Shown here piece after piece: positions 33,040-45,428 of a stretch of 64,000 nucleotides of DNA. The notes beneath the pieces were generated by a model. The model was not told the origin of the DNA. It worked only from the letters and a program-made list of their open reading frames with translations, and searched no databases. This DNA is from Symsagittifera roscoffensis (taxonomy: Eukaryota > Xenacoelomorpha > Acoela > Convolutidae): positions 20,679,996 to 20,743,995 of the forward strand of contig NC_087066.1 of assembly GCF_963678635.1 (NCBI RefSeq), written 5' to 3'. Position numbers and translations under genes: made by a program. How positions within the stretch are numbered: the first letter of the stretch is position 1; each line of letters opens with the position of its first letter.

Positions 33040-33215
33040 ACGATTACAGCTGCAATAGTGGTGCCACGTGAAAGTTTTAGTCGCAAAAAAAACGGCCCTG
33101 ATTCGCAAAAAAAATCGCTTCGCTTAACAAAACAGCACAGTCTCTAATGTGGGGAAATAAGAGAAACGGACTATGTTTAGACAGGCTCTCTGATAGATTC
33201 TCTGCCAATCGCAGA
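33040..33215 (-). repeat. Dispersed repeat, inverted relative of 47040-47220
   Basis: Read on the minus strand it matches 47040-47220: catagtccgtttctct, atttccccaca, and cgtggcaccactattgcagc versus cgtggtaccactattgcagc. Confidence 0.8.
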
Positions 33216-33548
33216 AACCACAGTTAAAATATCATCAAAAATGTCAAATTTTGTTCACCAGTATGTTTGTAGATCACTGAATGTTTTAAAATTACAATGA
33301 AATTGATAAAAATTGATTTTAAAAAACTACAGAGCTTTCAAAGACTAATTAGAATGGTAGAAAAACTAAAATTATTATAAACCTAGAGAACTTTTTGACA
33401 TCCAGCTTATTCCAATATGAGGTTCTTCTCTACAAATTTTCTCCTTATAACTTTAATATATTTTTTTTCATGCAATTTTTCAAAACTTTCATTTTGCTGT
33501 TTTTTACTCTGAAAGCTGCAAAAACTGTAGCTTAGATCGAAACTCGCA

Positions 33549-33611
33549 ACAAAATCACTTGGCTTTCATTTGATCAGTTAAGCAAAATCACTTGACTTTC
33601 ATTTGATCAGA
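33549..33611 (+). repeat. Two-copy ~33-bp tandem repeat
   Basis: The stretch aaaatcacttgNctttcatt followed by tgatcag occurs twice in a row. Confidence 0.85.
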
Positions 33612-33659
33612 AAATATTGAAAACCAGGAAATTTTGGACAAAATCAAAGTGTAAATTAA

Positions 33660-34008
33660 TACGACCACTTAGCTAGCCTCAATTCAATTTGGAACAATTT
33701 TGTTGTGCGGGATAATTCGCTACGCATAAACAAATCGCGTTACACTCTCCAGCATTATGAACGAACTCTTCAAAGCGCACATAATTTAGTCCAGAACATG
33801 ACCAATTTAGCAATTTTCAAACCCCCCGATCTTCAGAAAAAATGATCGGAGGTAACATATCTTTTTAAATTTGATTTTAAGAAGTTGATATCGTCAACGG
33901 ATAAAAAAAATTTTGTTGAAAACTATTATTTCGATCGGCTAAAATCGACTGAAAAAAAAATTACACCGAGTATAAATATTCCGTTTTCTTCGAACGTCGG
34001 AACAAAAA
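33660..34008 (+). mobile_element. M1 element, diverged 3' part
   Basis: Shares cctcaattcaatttggaaca, aaaccccccgat, the gatcggaggtaacatatctt region and the tail ttcttcgaacgtcggaacaa. The head is missing. Confidence 0.6.
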
Positions 34009-34988
34009 CGCTGTATAGTAAGAGCAAGTTGTAAATTGGTCCACGGGAGTGAAGTAATTATGGGATAATGAGCTATAGTTCGAGCGGAGTTGTTCGCTAA
34101 CGATCGATAGGTAAAAGAAACTGTCAAAAACCATACATTGCAAGGCCGGAACTGTCGAAAACTTCGATGCGATAAGTTGCGAAGTCTTTAAATGGTATAT
34201 TGCTAATTGGAATGATTGGAAAACGATGAACAGGAAAATCACATCCACTAAATAATTTCCCGCTAATTCTGAACTCTTTTTATAGCCACTTATGAGGAGC
34301 GCAATGGTTTGTATAATGAGCTGGTAAACACAAAATGGGAAAGTTGCAAACTGGGATATTTTTTGCTATTTTGGAAAATCATATCTTTTCTTGATTATTT
34401 TGCCTCAAAAATCCGATAATCCCCATCAAAACCATGAATGCTCGCAAAAAATAGGCAAAATTTGCCCAACATTTTCGAATTTTTTAATAACTTTTTCGAA
34501 CAAAAATTGCCAAAAGATCAATTAAATCCATTTATTTTGATTGTATCGAATGCTTATCTAATGACTATCTCTGCTGATTTGCGAATCAAAAACAAAAAAC
34601 GATATGGGCTTTTATTTTGTTGTAATTTCAACAGAAAAAAAATCAAGCAAATTGTTTTCATCTGCAAAACCCCGCAAGTTTCATCAACAATTTAAAATAA
34701 ATCAGATTAAAAAAACCTAAGCTGACATTAAAAAACACCAAATTAAAGTTTAACAGATGAAATATAATCATAATGATATTCATATTAAATTATTTTCAAA
34801 TCGGTATGTAACAATCAAAGCTCGATTTATTTATAATTCGAAGAAGCACTAATTTATTTGTGAGACCATCGGGAAATCTTTCAATCTGTCAAGTGACGTG
34901 CCTTCCGGGCAATTATTCAACATAACAGTCGTATTTCATAGCTAAATTTTTTCATTCATCTTCGGTGTGTTTACCGATATGATTACGC
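34009..34988. other. No gene seen; 3' flank of the lipase/J-domain gene
   Basis: AT-rich; ORFs up to 95 codons on both strands are unconvincing. The 3' UTR of the minus-strand gene should lie at the right edge. Confidence 0.4.
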
Positions 34989-37449
34989 CTATTCGATAGC
35001 CAAATCAGCCCTTTGCATTTCTTTAAGTTGTTCAATATTTTTTTTCATGCGCAGCATATCGACTTGTTCCTTTTTTGTCATCCAATTTTTGCTGACTAGC
35101 TCTATCACTTTTCCTGAGAGAGACTGAGGGTCTCTGCTGTATGCTACTAGTGTATTCCTTGAGAATTCGATCAACCCCCAGGTCAGCTGACGTTCCGACT
35201 TCTCCTTCTCAGATGAATTGGTCGGCAACTTATCCGGGTGAAATTGCAGTGCTTTCCTCCTGAAACACTTCATGACATCCTCCTCTCTTATTTCGCCCAA
35301 GTTTCCATTCGGAAGAGGCACTTCTAGAATTAATAGCGCATCCACGATCACGTCTGCTTTCTGATCGTCCTCCGGTATTTTGCTCCATCCCATTTTATCC
35401 GCAAAATTCTTGGCGCCCATTTTACCAGCCCAGTAACCTACAATACCTCCAATCAGCCCACCTGCAAAAAAACCCAGCATGGTTCCCAGAGGTCCGAAAA
35501 AGCTCCCTGCAAGACCACCCACTACAGACAATCCCGAACTCACAGCTCCAGAAGTTACACTCGATGCGAAGTTCTCAAATGTGGCCACGGCAAACTGTTT
35601 AGCAGTGATTTTGCCGCGGAAAAATTGAACGACGTCGATGGTTAAATTCACGCCAAAAACTAAAGCTACTCCAATTGCATTTGCCTTGGTCGAGGAGACA
35701 GTCACATTTAAGAGGCCTCTTGTACTAATTTTTTTAGTTAATTCTGTTGCTAATATGAGACTTCCTTTGCTATAACTTATGCTTTGCAGAAATTGTCGGA
35801 CAGGAACAGCAGCGTTGCCGGCGGTAGCTTGCACAATCTTCCAAAACAGTCTTTCACGCCTGTACAGATCCGGATCATAGAAGATCTGTTTCCATTCATC
35901 CGGATTGTCTTTGAACTTTTCCCACTCGAGCTTTTGAGTGACGTGGTTCGACTTTTGATTGACATGAAACTCCGCTGAGCAGATCACATGGAAAAAGTGC
36001 TCGATGGTTCCCGGATCCTCGTAGCATGTCTTACAAAACACGACGTCTCGATGATCCTGGCTTAGAGGTTGAGAATTAGTGCAGAAAGCGCCGCAAGTAA
36101 ACGAGCAGACGCTTTCGAATTGATAGATGTGGCCATTCTCTGCAAGGAACATTTTGCAGTCCTCTTTGTCGATCGAGATAAGACTTTATGAAACCACCAA
36201 AATAAGACTTTATGAGATCTCCATAATTGGAAAGTGAGTGGAATTTGCGAATATCCAGAGAATTTTTGACCGAAAAATCGATCGCCGACTGCAGAACATT
36301 CTCGACTATTTTAGGGTTATTGGTCAGACGTTCAATGATCACATCGTGGTCCAATTTTTGAATCAGCAAATGTTTTCCGATGGGAACGTAGTTGAGCTCC
36401 GTGTACTCATTTTGTAAAGTCGAGGGAGGAGCTTTCAGAGCTTCCAACGCCCTCTGGATATTCCTTGCCTCTGGGTTTTTCACTACACTTGTTGCAACCT
36501 CTAGACACAACTTGAGGAGAGGTTCAATTTTTTGAAGACGAGAATAAATGACAGCTTTGGCAGGAAAAGGCGCATTCTGCTTTAGAACCTCGAAGACATG
36601 TCCAACTGACAAGACAATCGGCACAATGTCACTAACGTATGCAAAATGAAACATGTTTCTTGCATACCGCTTTTCCTCGACGTGTTTTGCTAGCTCGTAA
36701 TTTCCAATCATGGGAGCACCAAAGGTCACGTTGACTACGTTCTCCGGATCTATAAGAGAACCATCGCGGGCGTTTTCAAGATCGTAAAGCAGCTTCATGT
36801 GAACTAAACAGGACACAGCGCCCCCTATAGAGCTACCGCAAGTCACAACTTGATCGACCTTGTTTATAATGGCAAGCTCAAATATTTCATCAGTAGAAAC
36901 GGATTGCATCTTCTCGAGAAAGCCACCGTGAATTTTCCCAACGAAATTCAAATCGGTCTTGAACCCAATTTTGAAGTCAGGCACAACTTCTTTAAGGGTT
37001 TTAGCTCCTCTGAATGCAATAATTAGCGACTTTTTTTTACTTCCAGTTCCTTCCAAATTTGCTATAAATACGGAGGCAGGTTGTTTGTCAAAATAAACAT
37101 CAGCCGCTATCAAAAGTGTTACGCTGTGAAATATTTTATTGTCCTTCAGGAACCTCAAGGGCCTATCATCGTAGGAAGCAAGTGAACAAAACAAAGCGTT
37201 TTGAACCAACTCTTTGTCCTGCCATTTCTCTCCATGCAATTTCCACCAGTAAGACCTTCCAGCAACCAATGATTTGTTTTCGGTGACTATCACTTCAGGA
37301 TTCTCTTCATCTTCCGTTATGTCATACAGGATTTGAGGCGGATGCTCTTTTTGAAACTCACGAGCAATCTCACCGAGAATATTTTCACTAATTCTGAATG
37401 CCTTTGGATGTTGGGCGTTGTCCAAATAAACGCAAATTTTTCCCATCAT
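34989..37449 (-). CDS. Lipase-like / glycine-zipper / J-domain fusion protein, one frameshift
   Basis: Two overlapping frames on the minus strand, 37449-36076 and about 36170-34989, read as one protein of ~830 residues if one extra base near 36175-36165 is allowed for. The first half resembles class-3 lipases: IIAFRGAK at 143-150, CGSSIGGA at 204-211 (nucleophile Ser207), VTFGAPMIGN at 241-250 and a VSDIVPIV Asp near 274; ELNYVPIGKHLLI follows. The second half (numbered from its MFLAENGHIY) has a Cys/His cluster at 16-63 (CSFTCGAFC, FCKTCY, HVICSAEFH), hydrophobic glycine-rich segments at 155-180 and 200-245 (SFFGPLGTMLGFFAGGL), and a J domain with HPDK at 305-308. Class-3 lipases cleave acyl esters; J domains recruit Hsp70. 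A 24-bp imperfect duplication (tcataaagtcttat twice) adjoins the frameshift. No introns seen. Function unknown. Confidence 0.78.
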
Positions 37450-37609
37450 TTCGAAACTTAATGAGTTCAGTTAGCGGCAAAATGACGTGAGTATACTTTT
37501 GCAAATAGCAAATTACAATGTTTTGATCCAAACATTTTCTTGGGAAAACTTTTTTAGAATTTCACCAGCCTTGAAAAATTGTAATTATCATAAATTTGAT
37601 CAGAGCAGA

Positions 37610-37930
37610 CTTATACAAACCTATTTTTTTAAAAACGCGTAAATTTTCAACAAAAAATAGAGTTTTTTTTCGCGCGCTTCCACATACTACCTTAAATATT
37701 ATATATTATAATAAAGCTTTACGGTGGGCCTCAAAAGCGCGCGAAAAAAAATCGCAGTTTCTCGGTCAAAGTTTTCCCAAAAGGTCTAGGACTGTTTTTT
37801 CGAAAAAAAAATATTTTCAAAAAAGTCTTTATGGTGTTTGGGTAGAGCTCAAAAAATCATATTGGCTATATTAAGAAAAAAGTTGACGAAAATTTCATGA
37901 AAATCCACCCGCTCCATCCTTAATATCCTA
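37610..37930 (-). mobile_element. hAT-type MITE, old diverged copy
   Basis: On the minus strand it shows a left-end-like gagctaggatattaaggat, gattttttgagctctaccc and the cgcgcgcttttgaggc region of the family. The TIRs are too decayed to define. Confidence 0.5.
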
Positions 37931-38348
37931 GCTCAGACTGCAATAACAAAAGGAAAAAATTGTCTAAATATCTTGTCGTCTTAAAAATTTGTCGTCCTGT
38001 TTACCTAGCACCACTAGGCTCCATGAGCAGTTGCTCTGAAAGCTATTTTGGAATAAAAGCTGCAGAAAAAAAGCTGCTTTCTACTATTTTGATGTGCAGC
38101 GTCTTAAGCTATTGAAATAATTTAGACCATCAAGATAAAACTAATTCAAAGTGGTTATTTGAAGTTTCACGTTTCTTTTTTTTGTCAGTGTTATAGATAC
38201 TATTTTTTGCCTTGATTGCATGGCAAGTTGGCGTTGAACGAAAAAAATTTAGAAATTGTGGGCTTGAATTTATTCAAAAAACTGACGTCTTTGAAAACAA
38301 ACACAAGCGCATCGCATTGCTTCTTTGGCTGCTCAAATGAAAATTTAA
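37931..38348. other. No gene seen
   Basis: AT-rich spacer between the old MITE and an M1 copy. Confidence 0.4.
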
Positions 38349-38865
38349 CAAGACTGCCCGTATCAGGGCGAAACGCTGAATGTTCCGACTGCCTTTTAAG
38401 GTTTATGGGGCAGTAATAACATTAAATAATTAAATGTATAAAAAATATGAAATTCTTTTTATTAAAATTTGAAATTTCTTATGAAAACCATCCCCCCACA
38501 CGCCATTTAAAGTACAAAATGATAGATTTCGCTCCTTGTAACAAATCATTTATGGCAAATAAGCTTCTTTCAACCAATTTGGAATGATTTCTAAGACGGA
38601 TTAACTCTCCGCTTACGCGTTAATAGCGCGAAATATATCGCACATTAATTGTCCCAAATTGGCCAAAATGGCAATCTTTAAACCCTCATAACTTTACACA
38701 CAGGTGAAATATCTTTTCAAATTTGAGCTCAGGACAACAATACCTTTCGAATGATATAAAAAATTCCGTCAAAAAAGGCTAGTTAAAAAGTCGAAGTTTG
38801 TCTGAAGAAAAAAAACCCACCCCGAGCACAAATATTCCGTTACTTTTGTACGAAAGTCGGAACAA
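38349..38865 (+). mobile_element. M1 element, full length
   Basis: Head caagactgcccgtatcaggg, the central gcgcgaaatatatcgcaca region, and tail gtacgaaagtcggaacaa. Confidence 0.9.
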
Positions 38866-39388
38866 AAACTCGGCTGCAACTTTACCTCCATCCGAATGTT
38901 TCAAGGTTAGAATTATTTCAGAAATTTTAAGACATTGACCAATAAAATTTTAAAAAAGTATGGATCAAGCACTGAACAACCCCCCCTCCCTCCCCCCATG
39001 TGTGAAATTCCGTATAATATAACCCCTAGCCACATAATATTTTTGAAAATTAATATCTTATAAATCATGAATTTCAAAGAACCGCGCTGAATAAACTGCC
39101 TGAGAAGTTTTTTGCTTTGGAATAGCTGTTCTATGGCGTGAATTACCCCTAATTTTAATCACAGTTGTTTCTCGAAACATTTTTTTTCTATTAATTAGAT
39201 ATTTTTGTTTCAAAAATTAATTTGTGAGAAATGCATTTTTTATCGCCCTTAGCTGATATTTTACGGGGAGGGGAGATTGATCGGTTGATCCAAAATTATA
39301 GCGTATATTTTTCAAGTTTAGTCAATACAATACAAGAATCTTGTGAGCTACCCCCTTCTCTTGATTCTCAATAACAACTTTTAAAAAA
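38866..39388. other. No gene seen
   Basis: AT-rich spacer with a short C-rich run (38981-38998). Confidence 0.4.
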
Positions 39389-39925
39389 GAAGACTGCTCG
39401 TATCAAGGCAAAGCCCTGAATGTTCCGACTGCCCTTTAAGGTTTATGGAGCAGTAGTGACAAAAAAATTAAAGGTAATAATATAAAATGAAATTTATTTT
39501 TTTTTATAAAGTTTTTTTTTATAAAATCATCATCCCACACGCTATTTAAAGTACAAAATGATAGATTTCGCTCCTTGTAACAAATCATTTATGGCAAATA
39601 AGCTTCTTTCAACCAACTTGGAACGATTTTAAGACGGATTAACTCTCCGCTTACGCGTTAATAGCGTGAATTATATCGCGCGTTAATTGTCCCAAGTTGA
39701 CCAAAATGGCAGTCTTTAAACCCCATAACCTTACGAAAAATGATCACAGGTGAAATATATTTTCAAATTTGAGCTTAGGAAGGACAAGAATACCTTTTAA
39801 ATGATATAAAAAAATTCCGTCAAAAATGGTTAGTTAAAAAGTCGAAATTTGTTAAAAAGTCGAAAGAAAAAAAACCCACCCCGAGCACAAAGATTCCGTT
39901 ACTTTCGTATCGAAAGTCGGAACAA
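39389..39925 (+). mobile_element. M1 element, full length
   Basis: Head gaagactgctcgtatcaagg to tail gtatcgaaagtcggaacaa. A small duplication (gttaaaaagtcgaaa) occurs near the tail. Confidence 0.9.
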
Positions 39926-40503
39926 AAAACTCACTGGCCAAGCATATACAGGAATGGTTAACAATGTCTTAATACAACTCTGTTCACAAGCATATCTGAT
40001 ATGGAATGATCCTATTTGGCTAAATTTGCAATGCACAAACTTGAGAAATCTTGCAAATTTTTTGTAGTTTGATTAAGCCAAAAAGTATTGATGACAAACA
40101 GCTCCATAAATTGTCACGTCTATCATCTGATAAGATAAAAACAAACACTTGAGAACAAGTTTTATCAAAAAATCTGGAGAATCTAACACTAATACCCAGA
40201 TAAAAGTATAACATAAAATGGAACTTAAGAAATTGGTGATAAAAAACGCATAACACACAAATTTTGGCGCAAAGATGATCTTTTTGCAATGTGAAAACGA
40301 TAAAAAGAAAAGAATAAAACGTCCTGTTTTAATTGGACTACAGGACATTAAAGCTACAAGGCATTTAGCCAAATATTTTTTCCTTTTTTTAGTCACAGGT
40401 ATAACAATTACATTATTTTAAGCTGATGAAATGCTTGGAACGATTTTAGAGACAATTTAATGCCGGTAGGAATTTAGGTTCAATTGGTGCAAAATAAAAC
40501 CTT
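39926..40503. other. No gene seen
   Basis: Short overlapping frames on the minus strand (40020-40396) are rich in Phe/Leu/Ile and not convincing. Confidence 0.4.
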
Positions 40504-40717
40504 AAAGTAAATACCAGGTGTGAGATAGAGAATGTCATGTGACCCAATATATTTGCATTCAGTTCAAAGAAACTCAATTTGAGCCAAGTACAAGCTTTAG
40601 GTTGACTAGAATTAAAGTAAATACCAGGTGTGAGATAGAGAATGTCATGTGACCCAATATATTTGCATTCAGTTCAAAGAAACTCAATTTGAGCCAAGTA
40701 CAAGCTTTAGGTTGACT
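40504..40717 (+). repeat. Tandem duplication, two ~109-bp copies
   Basis: aaagtaaataccaggtgtga starts both copies (40504 and 40613); the copies are nearly identical through caagctttaggttgact, so the duplication is young. Confidence 0.95.
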
Positions 40718-40720
40718 CTT

Positions 40721-41106
40721 GCTTGAAGGACCGAATGCTTGAAAAATTTCAACCAATCAAAATCTCTAAGCGTTTCTATTGGCTAAATGCCTTTCTCACA
40801 AAATCGAAGTCAATATTAACAGAAAATGTATTAAATCAGTTGAAAATAATCAAAAATATTACAAATTGCGGGTTACAACCCCAAAACTTTTCAGATAATC
40901 ATCAAGATTAATGAGGTCAAATCATAAGAATTTCTAAGTCTTGAAAACTGATCTGCTTATTGTCTAATCGGTCAATATTAATACTAATGGCCTGGATTTA
41001 TTTTCTTACTTTGAGATTTTTGCGATTTACTTTGAGATTTTGAATACTCAATTTTAATTGGCTGAAAGTAAGCTAAAATTAATTTCAAGCATTCGGTCCT
41101 TCAAGC
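40721..41106. mobile_element. TIR element, 386 bp, 24-bp perfect ends
   Basis: Left gcttgaaggaccgaatgctt.. (40721-40744) and right ..aagcattcggtccttcaagc (41083-41106) are perfect inverted copies. The similarity extends inward (accaatcaaaat versus attttaattggct). No coding frame and no clear target duplication. It abuts the tandem duplication at 40504-40717. Confidence 0.9.
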
Positions 41107-41119
41107 ATGAGGGACGCCA

Positions 41120-41760
41120 CCGTTTTTTGCAAAGCAAAGCCCTAAAAATTCTGACTGCCCATTAACTGGCCTCGAATAATTTTTGAGCTATAAAATAATG
41201 ACAAGCTATAAATTATAAGCTGGTCGTATCAAATTGCAGGCTTTAACAATCGAGTCATATTTGGAATTAATTGGACCTATTATCTTACATCCAAGTATAC
41301 ACTTTCGCGTTACACATTCAGCATCAGGCTACAAAACCAGCAGTTTAGCTAGACTCATTTCGCAGCAACCGTATAATCGGATTAGTATAGTGGCGAGTGC
41401 AAACCTTCTGAAAACACGAAGATTAAGGGATCGTTCTCCCAAATGTAACATTATTTCGCAAGTCGGTCCGAATATTAAAACCACTTCGAGCATTTATACT
41501 CGTTACTTTTTTCTAAAGTCGCAACTACAATGTATGACTAAATCTTCCCGGATAGTTTTTGGCTATTGAAAAATTGACAAACTATCAACTTTTGGCTGAT
41601 AATATTATGATTATAATTTGAAGCAAGTATGGAATCAACAAGCTGGCCTCAATTCAATTTGGAACCAATTTAAAGAGCGGGATAATTCGCGTTGCACTTT
41701 CAATGCTATTCAAGAACCCAACAAGTAGTTGTGTTAGACTCGTTTCAGGGCAACCGTAAT
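41120..41760 (+). mobile_element. Decayed M1-like pieces
   Basis: Scattered M1 landmarks: aaagcaaagccctaaaaatt then ctgactgccc (41133), cgagcatttatactcgttac (41486) and cctcaattcaatttggaacc (41646). The 111-codon ORF starting at 41234 lies within this and is probably not a gene. Confidence 0.5.
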
Positions 41761-41946
41761 TTAGTGAATAGTCAACAAGTTCTTCTAATGGTTTGACTTG
41801 ATTTCAGAAAACCTCGGTCTTGATAAAATACAGCCTGGCTATTTCGGGTAACTGATAGCGCTATATTTGAACTTTGCCAATAACGCGTAGTGTTCGCAGC
41901 GAACTGGTTTAATCAAATTGATCTCAGACAACAATCCAAAATAAAA

Positions 41947-42481
41947 CAAGACTGCTCGTATCAGGGCGAAGCCCTGAATGTTCCGACTGCCTTTTAAGGT
42001 TTTATGGAGCAGTAATAACATTAAAAAATTAAATGTAAGAAAAAATAAAATGAAATTTTTTTTTCTAAAATTTGATTTTTTTTTGTGAAAATCATCACCC
42101 CACACGCCATACAAAGTATAAAACGATAGATTTCGCTCCTTGTAACAAATCAATTATGACAAATAAGCTTCTGTCAACCAATTTGGAACGATTTTAAGAC
42201 GGATTAACTCTCCGCTCACGCGTTAATAGCGCTAAATATATCGCGCGTTAGTTGTCCCAAATTGGGCAAAATGGCAATCTTTAAACCCCCATAACTTTAC
42301 GAAAAATGATCACAGGTGAAATATCTTTTCAAATTTGAGCTCAAGACTACAATACCTTTTGAATGATGTAAAAAAATTCCGTCAAAAATGGCTAGGTAAA
42401 AAGTCGAAATTTGTCTGAAGAAAAAAAAAACCCACCCCGAGCACAAATATTCCGTTACTTTCGTATCGAAAGTCGGAACAA
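41947..42481 (+). mobile_element. M1 element, full length
   Basis: One of the best-preserved copies. Shows the nested palindrome from ccaatttggaac to gtcccaaattgg around gcgctaaatatatcgcgcg. Borders the 1.74-kb tandem duplication. Confidence 0.92.
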
Positions 42482-43697
42482 CAATTAGTTTTAAGCTTCT
42501 TATTGGGTAGGGGGAAAACTCTCAGCAGTATCTGAAAACAAAAGCAGAAATTGTTTTTCTTTTTTTTGCAAAATGTTGTCAAGTAGTTGTCAGACCAAAA
42601 ACAAAACACTTCAGGCACTTCAAATGGCAATAGAAAAATTAAGGTGGTTGGTATTTTGTAAACTAATTCTCCTCTATTTCCATATCAGAAAAAAACTTTG
42701 GCGGCCATATTTTTAATAGCTTCAGACAATTTTAGAAAGTATATTTCATTAAAACTTCCTATGTAGGCATTATGTAAATAGTGAGTAATACAAATACCAA
42801 CGCGCAAAAATGAAAACCCATTAAATTAGTGACATTTTGAAATGCAAGTTTTATACAGAAATACAAATTGAAAAAAACATGCATAGGGGGGCGTAATAGT
42901 GAACAAGGTTCGGTGTTTTTGATGACTTTCTGCGGTCTTAATTTTCGTTTGTAGTTTTTATCTTACATTAGAAAAACTCTGATTACTGCTCACTTAAAAG
43001 TTCATACTTCGACAGAGAGGCGATACAACACAAAAACACCATTTTTTAGCAGACAGAAAAATGAAATGAAAGCAACTTAGTCAATGAGAAGTTTTTGAAA
43101 TTCAAGAACTACAAAATGCTCATAAGTTTGGTCTCGAATGACCTCCATTTTCAGGAAAGTATTTTGAAGAATAATCTAGGAAAAAGTCTATGGCGCGTTC
43201 CGAAGCCGCGTTATTTACTTCTAGATTAAGTGAAAAGGACCAGAAAAGTGCCGAGATTTCACAACAAAGCAAGGCATACATGCATGAATAGATATGCGTT
43301 AAAAAAAATAAGGTCCAGCCGGGACTAAGAACCCGAGACCTGCCGCTTAAATAGAAAAATAATTAGTTCCTGATCTAAAATCACTTGCTCTCGCAAGCGA
43401 AAACATCTTTTACGAGAAGTCTTTTACGAGATGTCTTTTGATTAAAATAGACTATTTGATGATCGGGGTTGATTTTTTAGACCTATATAGTCTCCTTGAA
43501 ATTAAATCTAAAAATATTTTCCCTGCATTCACTTTTGGTATCTTTAAGACGCTGGAACTTGGCAACTTAACCAATACGATGCTCAACGCGTAAGCGCATA
43601 TTATTGCAGCGCAGCGAATTATTGAGCAACCAAAATCATTCAAAATTTAGTTGCGGCAAATGTTTAGTTCAATAACCTAAAAGGCTGATAAAAATAA

Positions 43698-44226
43698 CAA
43701 GACTGCTCGTATCAGGGCGATGCTCTGAATGTTCCGATTGCCTTTTAAGGTTTATGGAGCAGTAGAAACATTAAAAAATTAAATGTAAAAAAATGAAAAT
43801 TTTTTTTTCTAAAATTTGAAGTTTTTTTATGAAAATCATCCCCCCACACGCCATATAAAGTACAAAAGGATGAATTTCGTTCCTTGTAATAAATCAATTA
43901 TGGCAAATAAGCCTCTTTCAACCAATTTGGAACAATTTCTAAGACGGATTAACTCTCCGCTTACACGTTCATAGCGCGAAATATATGGCTCGTTAATTGT
44001 CCCAAATTGACCAAAATCCCAATCTTTAAACCCAAATAACTTTACGAAAAATGATCACAGAAGAAATATTTTTTCAAATTCCAGCTCAGGACAACAATAG
44101 CTTTCGAATGATACCAAAAAATTCGGTCAAAAATGGCTAGTTAAAAAGTCGAAATTTGTCTGAAGAAAAAAAAAACCCACCCCGAGCACAAATATTCCGT
44201 TACTTTCGTATCGAAAGTCGGAACAA
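43698..44226 (+). mobile_element. M1 element, in duplication unit A
   Basis: Distinct variant with gggcgatgctctgaatg in place of the usual hairpin arm and atatatggctcgttaatt in the centre. Shared only with the unit B copy. Confidence 0.92.
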
Positions 44227-45428
44227 CAATTAGTTTTAAGCTTCTTATTGGGTAGGGGGAAAACTCTCAGCAGTATCTGAAAACAAAAGCAGAAATTGTT
44301 TTTCTTTTTTTTGCAAAATGTTGTCAAGTAGTTGTCAGACCAAAAACAAAACACTTCAGGCACTTCAAATGGCAATAGAAAAATTAAGGTGGTTGGTATT
44401 TTGTAAACTAATTCTCCTCTATTTCCATATCAGAAAAAAACTTTGGCGGCCATATTTTTAATAGCTTCAGACAATTTTAGAAAGTATATTTCATTAAAAC
44501 TTCCTATGTAGGCATTATGTAAATAGTGAGTAATACAAATACCAACGCGCAAAAATGAAAACCCATTAAATTAGTGACATTTTGAAATGCAAGTTTTATA
44601 CAGAAATACAAATTGAAAAAAACATGCATAGGGGGGCGTAATAGTGAACAAGGTTCGGTGTTTTTGATGACTTTCTGCGGTCTTAATTTTCGTTTGTAGT
44701 TTTTATCTTACATTAGAAAAACTCTGATTACTGCTCACTTAAAAGTTCATACTTCGACAGAGAGGCGATACAACACAAAAACACCATTTTTTAGCAGACA
44801 GAAAAATGAAATGAAAGCAACTTAGTCAATGAGAAGTTTTTGAAATTCAAGAACTACAAAATGCTCATAAGTTTGGTCTCGAATGACCTCCATTTTCAGG
44901 AAAGTATTTTGAAGAATAATCTAGGAAAAAGTCTATGGCGCGTTCCGAAGCCGCGTTATTTACTTCTAGATTAAGTGAAAAGGACCAGAAAAGTGCCGAG
45001 ATTTCACAACAAAGCAAGGCATACATGCATGAATAGATATGCGTTAAAAAAAATAAGGTCCAGCCGGGACTAAGAACCCGAGACCTGCCGCTTAATTGGA
45101 AAAATAATTAGTTCCTGATCTAAAATCACTTGCTCTCGCAAGCGAAAACATCTTTTACGAGATGTCTTTTGATTAAAATAGACTATTTGATGATCGGGGT
45201 TGATTTTTTAGACCTATATAGTCTCCTTGAAATTAAATCTAAAAATATTTTCCCTGCATTCACTTTTGGTATCTTTAAGACGCTGGAACTTGGCAACTTA
45301 ACCAATACGATGCTCAACGCGTAAGCGCATATTATTGCAGCGCAGCGAATTATTGAGCAACCAAAATCATTCAAAATTTAGTTGCGGCAAATGTTTAGTT
45401 CAATAACCTAAAAGGCTGATAAAAATAA

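Noticed and set aside
34989-37449. Bacterial contamination as source of the lipase/J gene
   Set aside because: AT-rich flanks with the same MITE families on both sides place it in the animal genome; transfer long ago cannot be excluded.
41234-41569. 111-codon ORF
   Set aside because: It overlaps decayed M1 sequence (cgagcatttatactcgttac) and has no recognisable domain.
42382-42630. 82-codon ORF conserved with one change at 44127-44375
   Set aside because: Conservation is due to the recent segmental duplication, and part of it is the M1 tail.
43311-43355. tRNA-like B-box (reverse strand), repeated at ~45055
   Set aside because: Only the T-arm region is tRNA-like; the second copy is from the segmental duplication.
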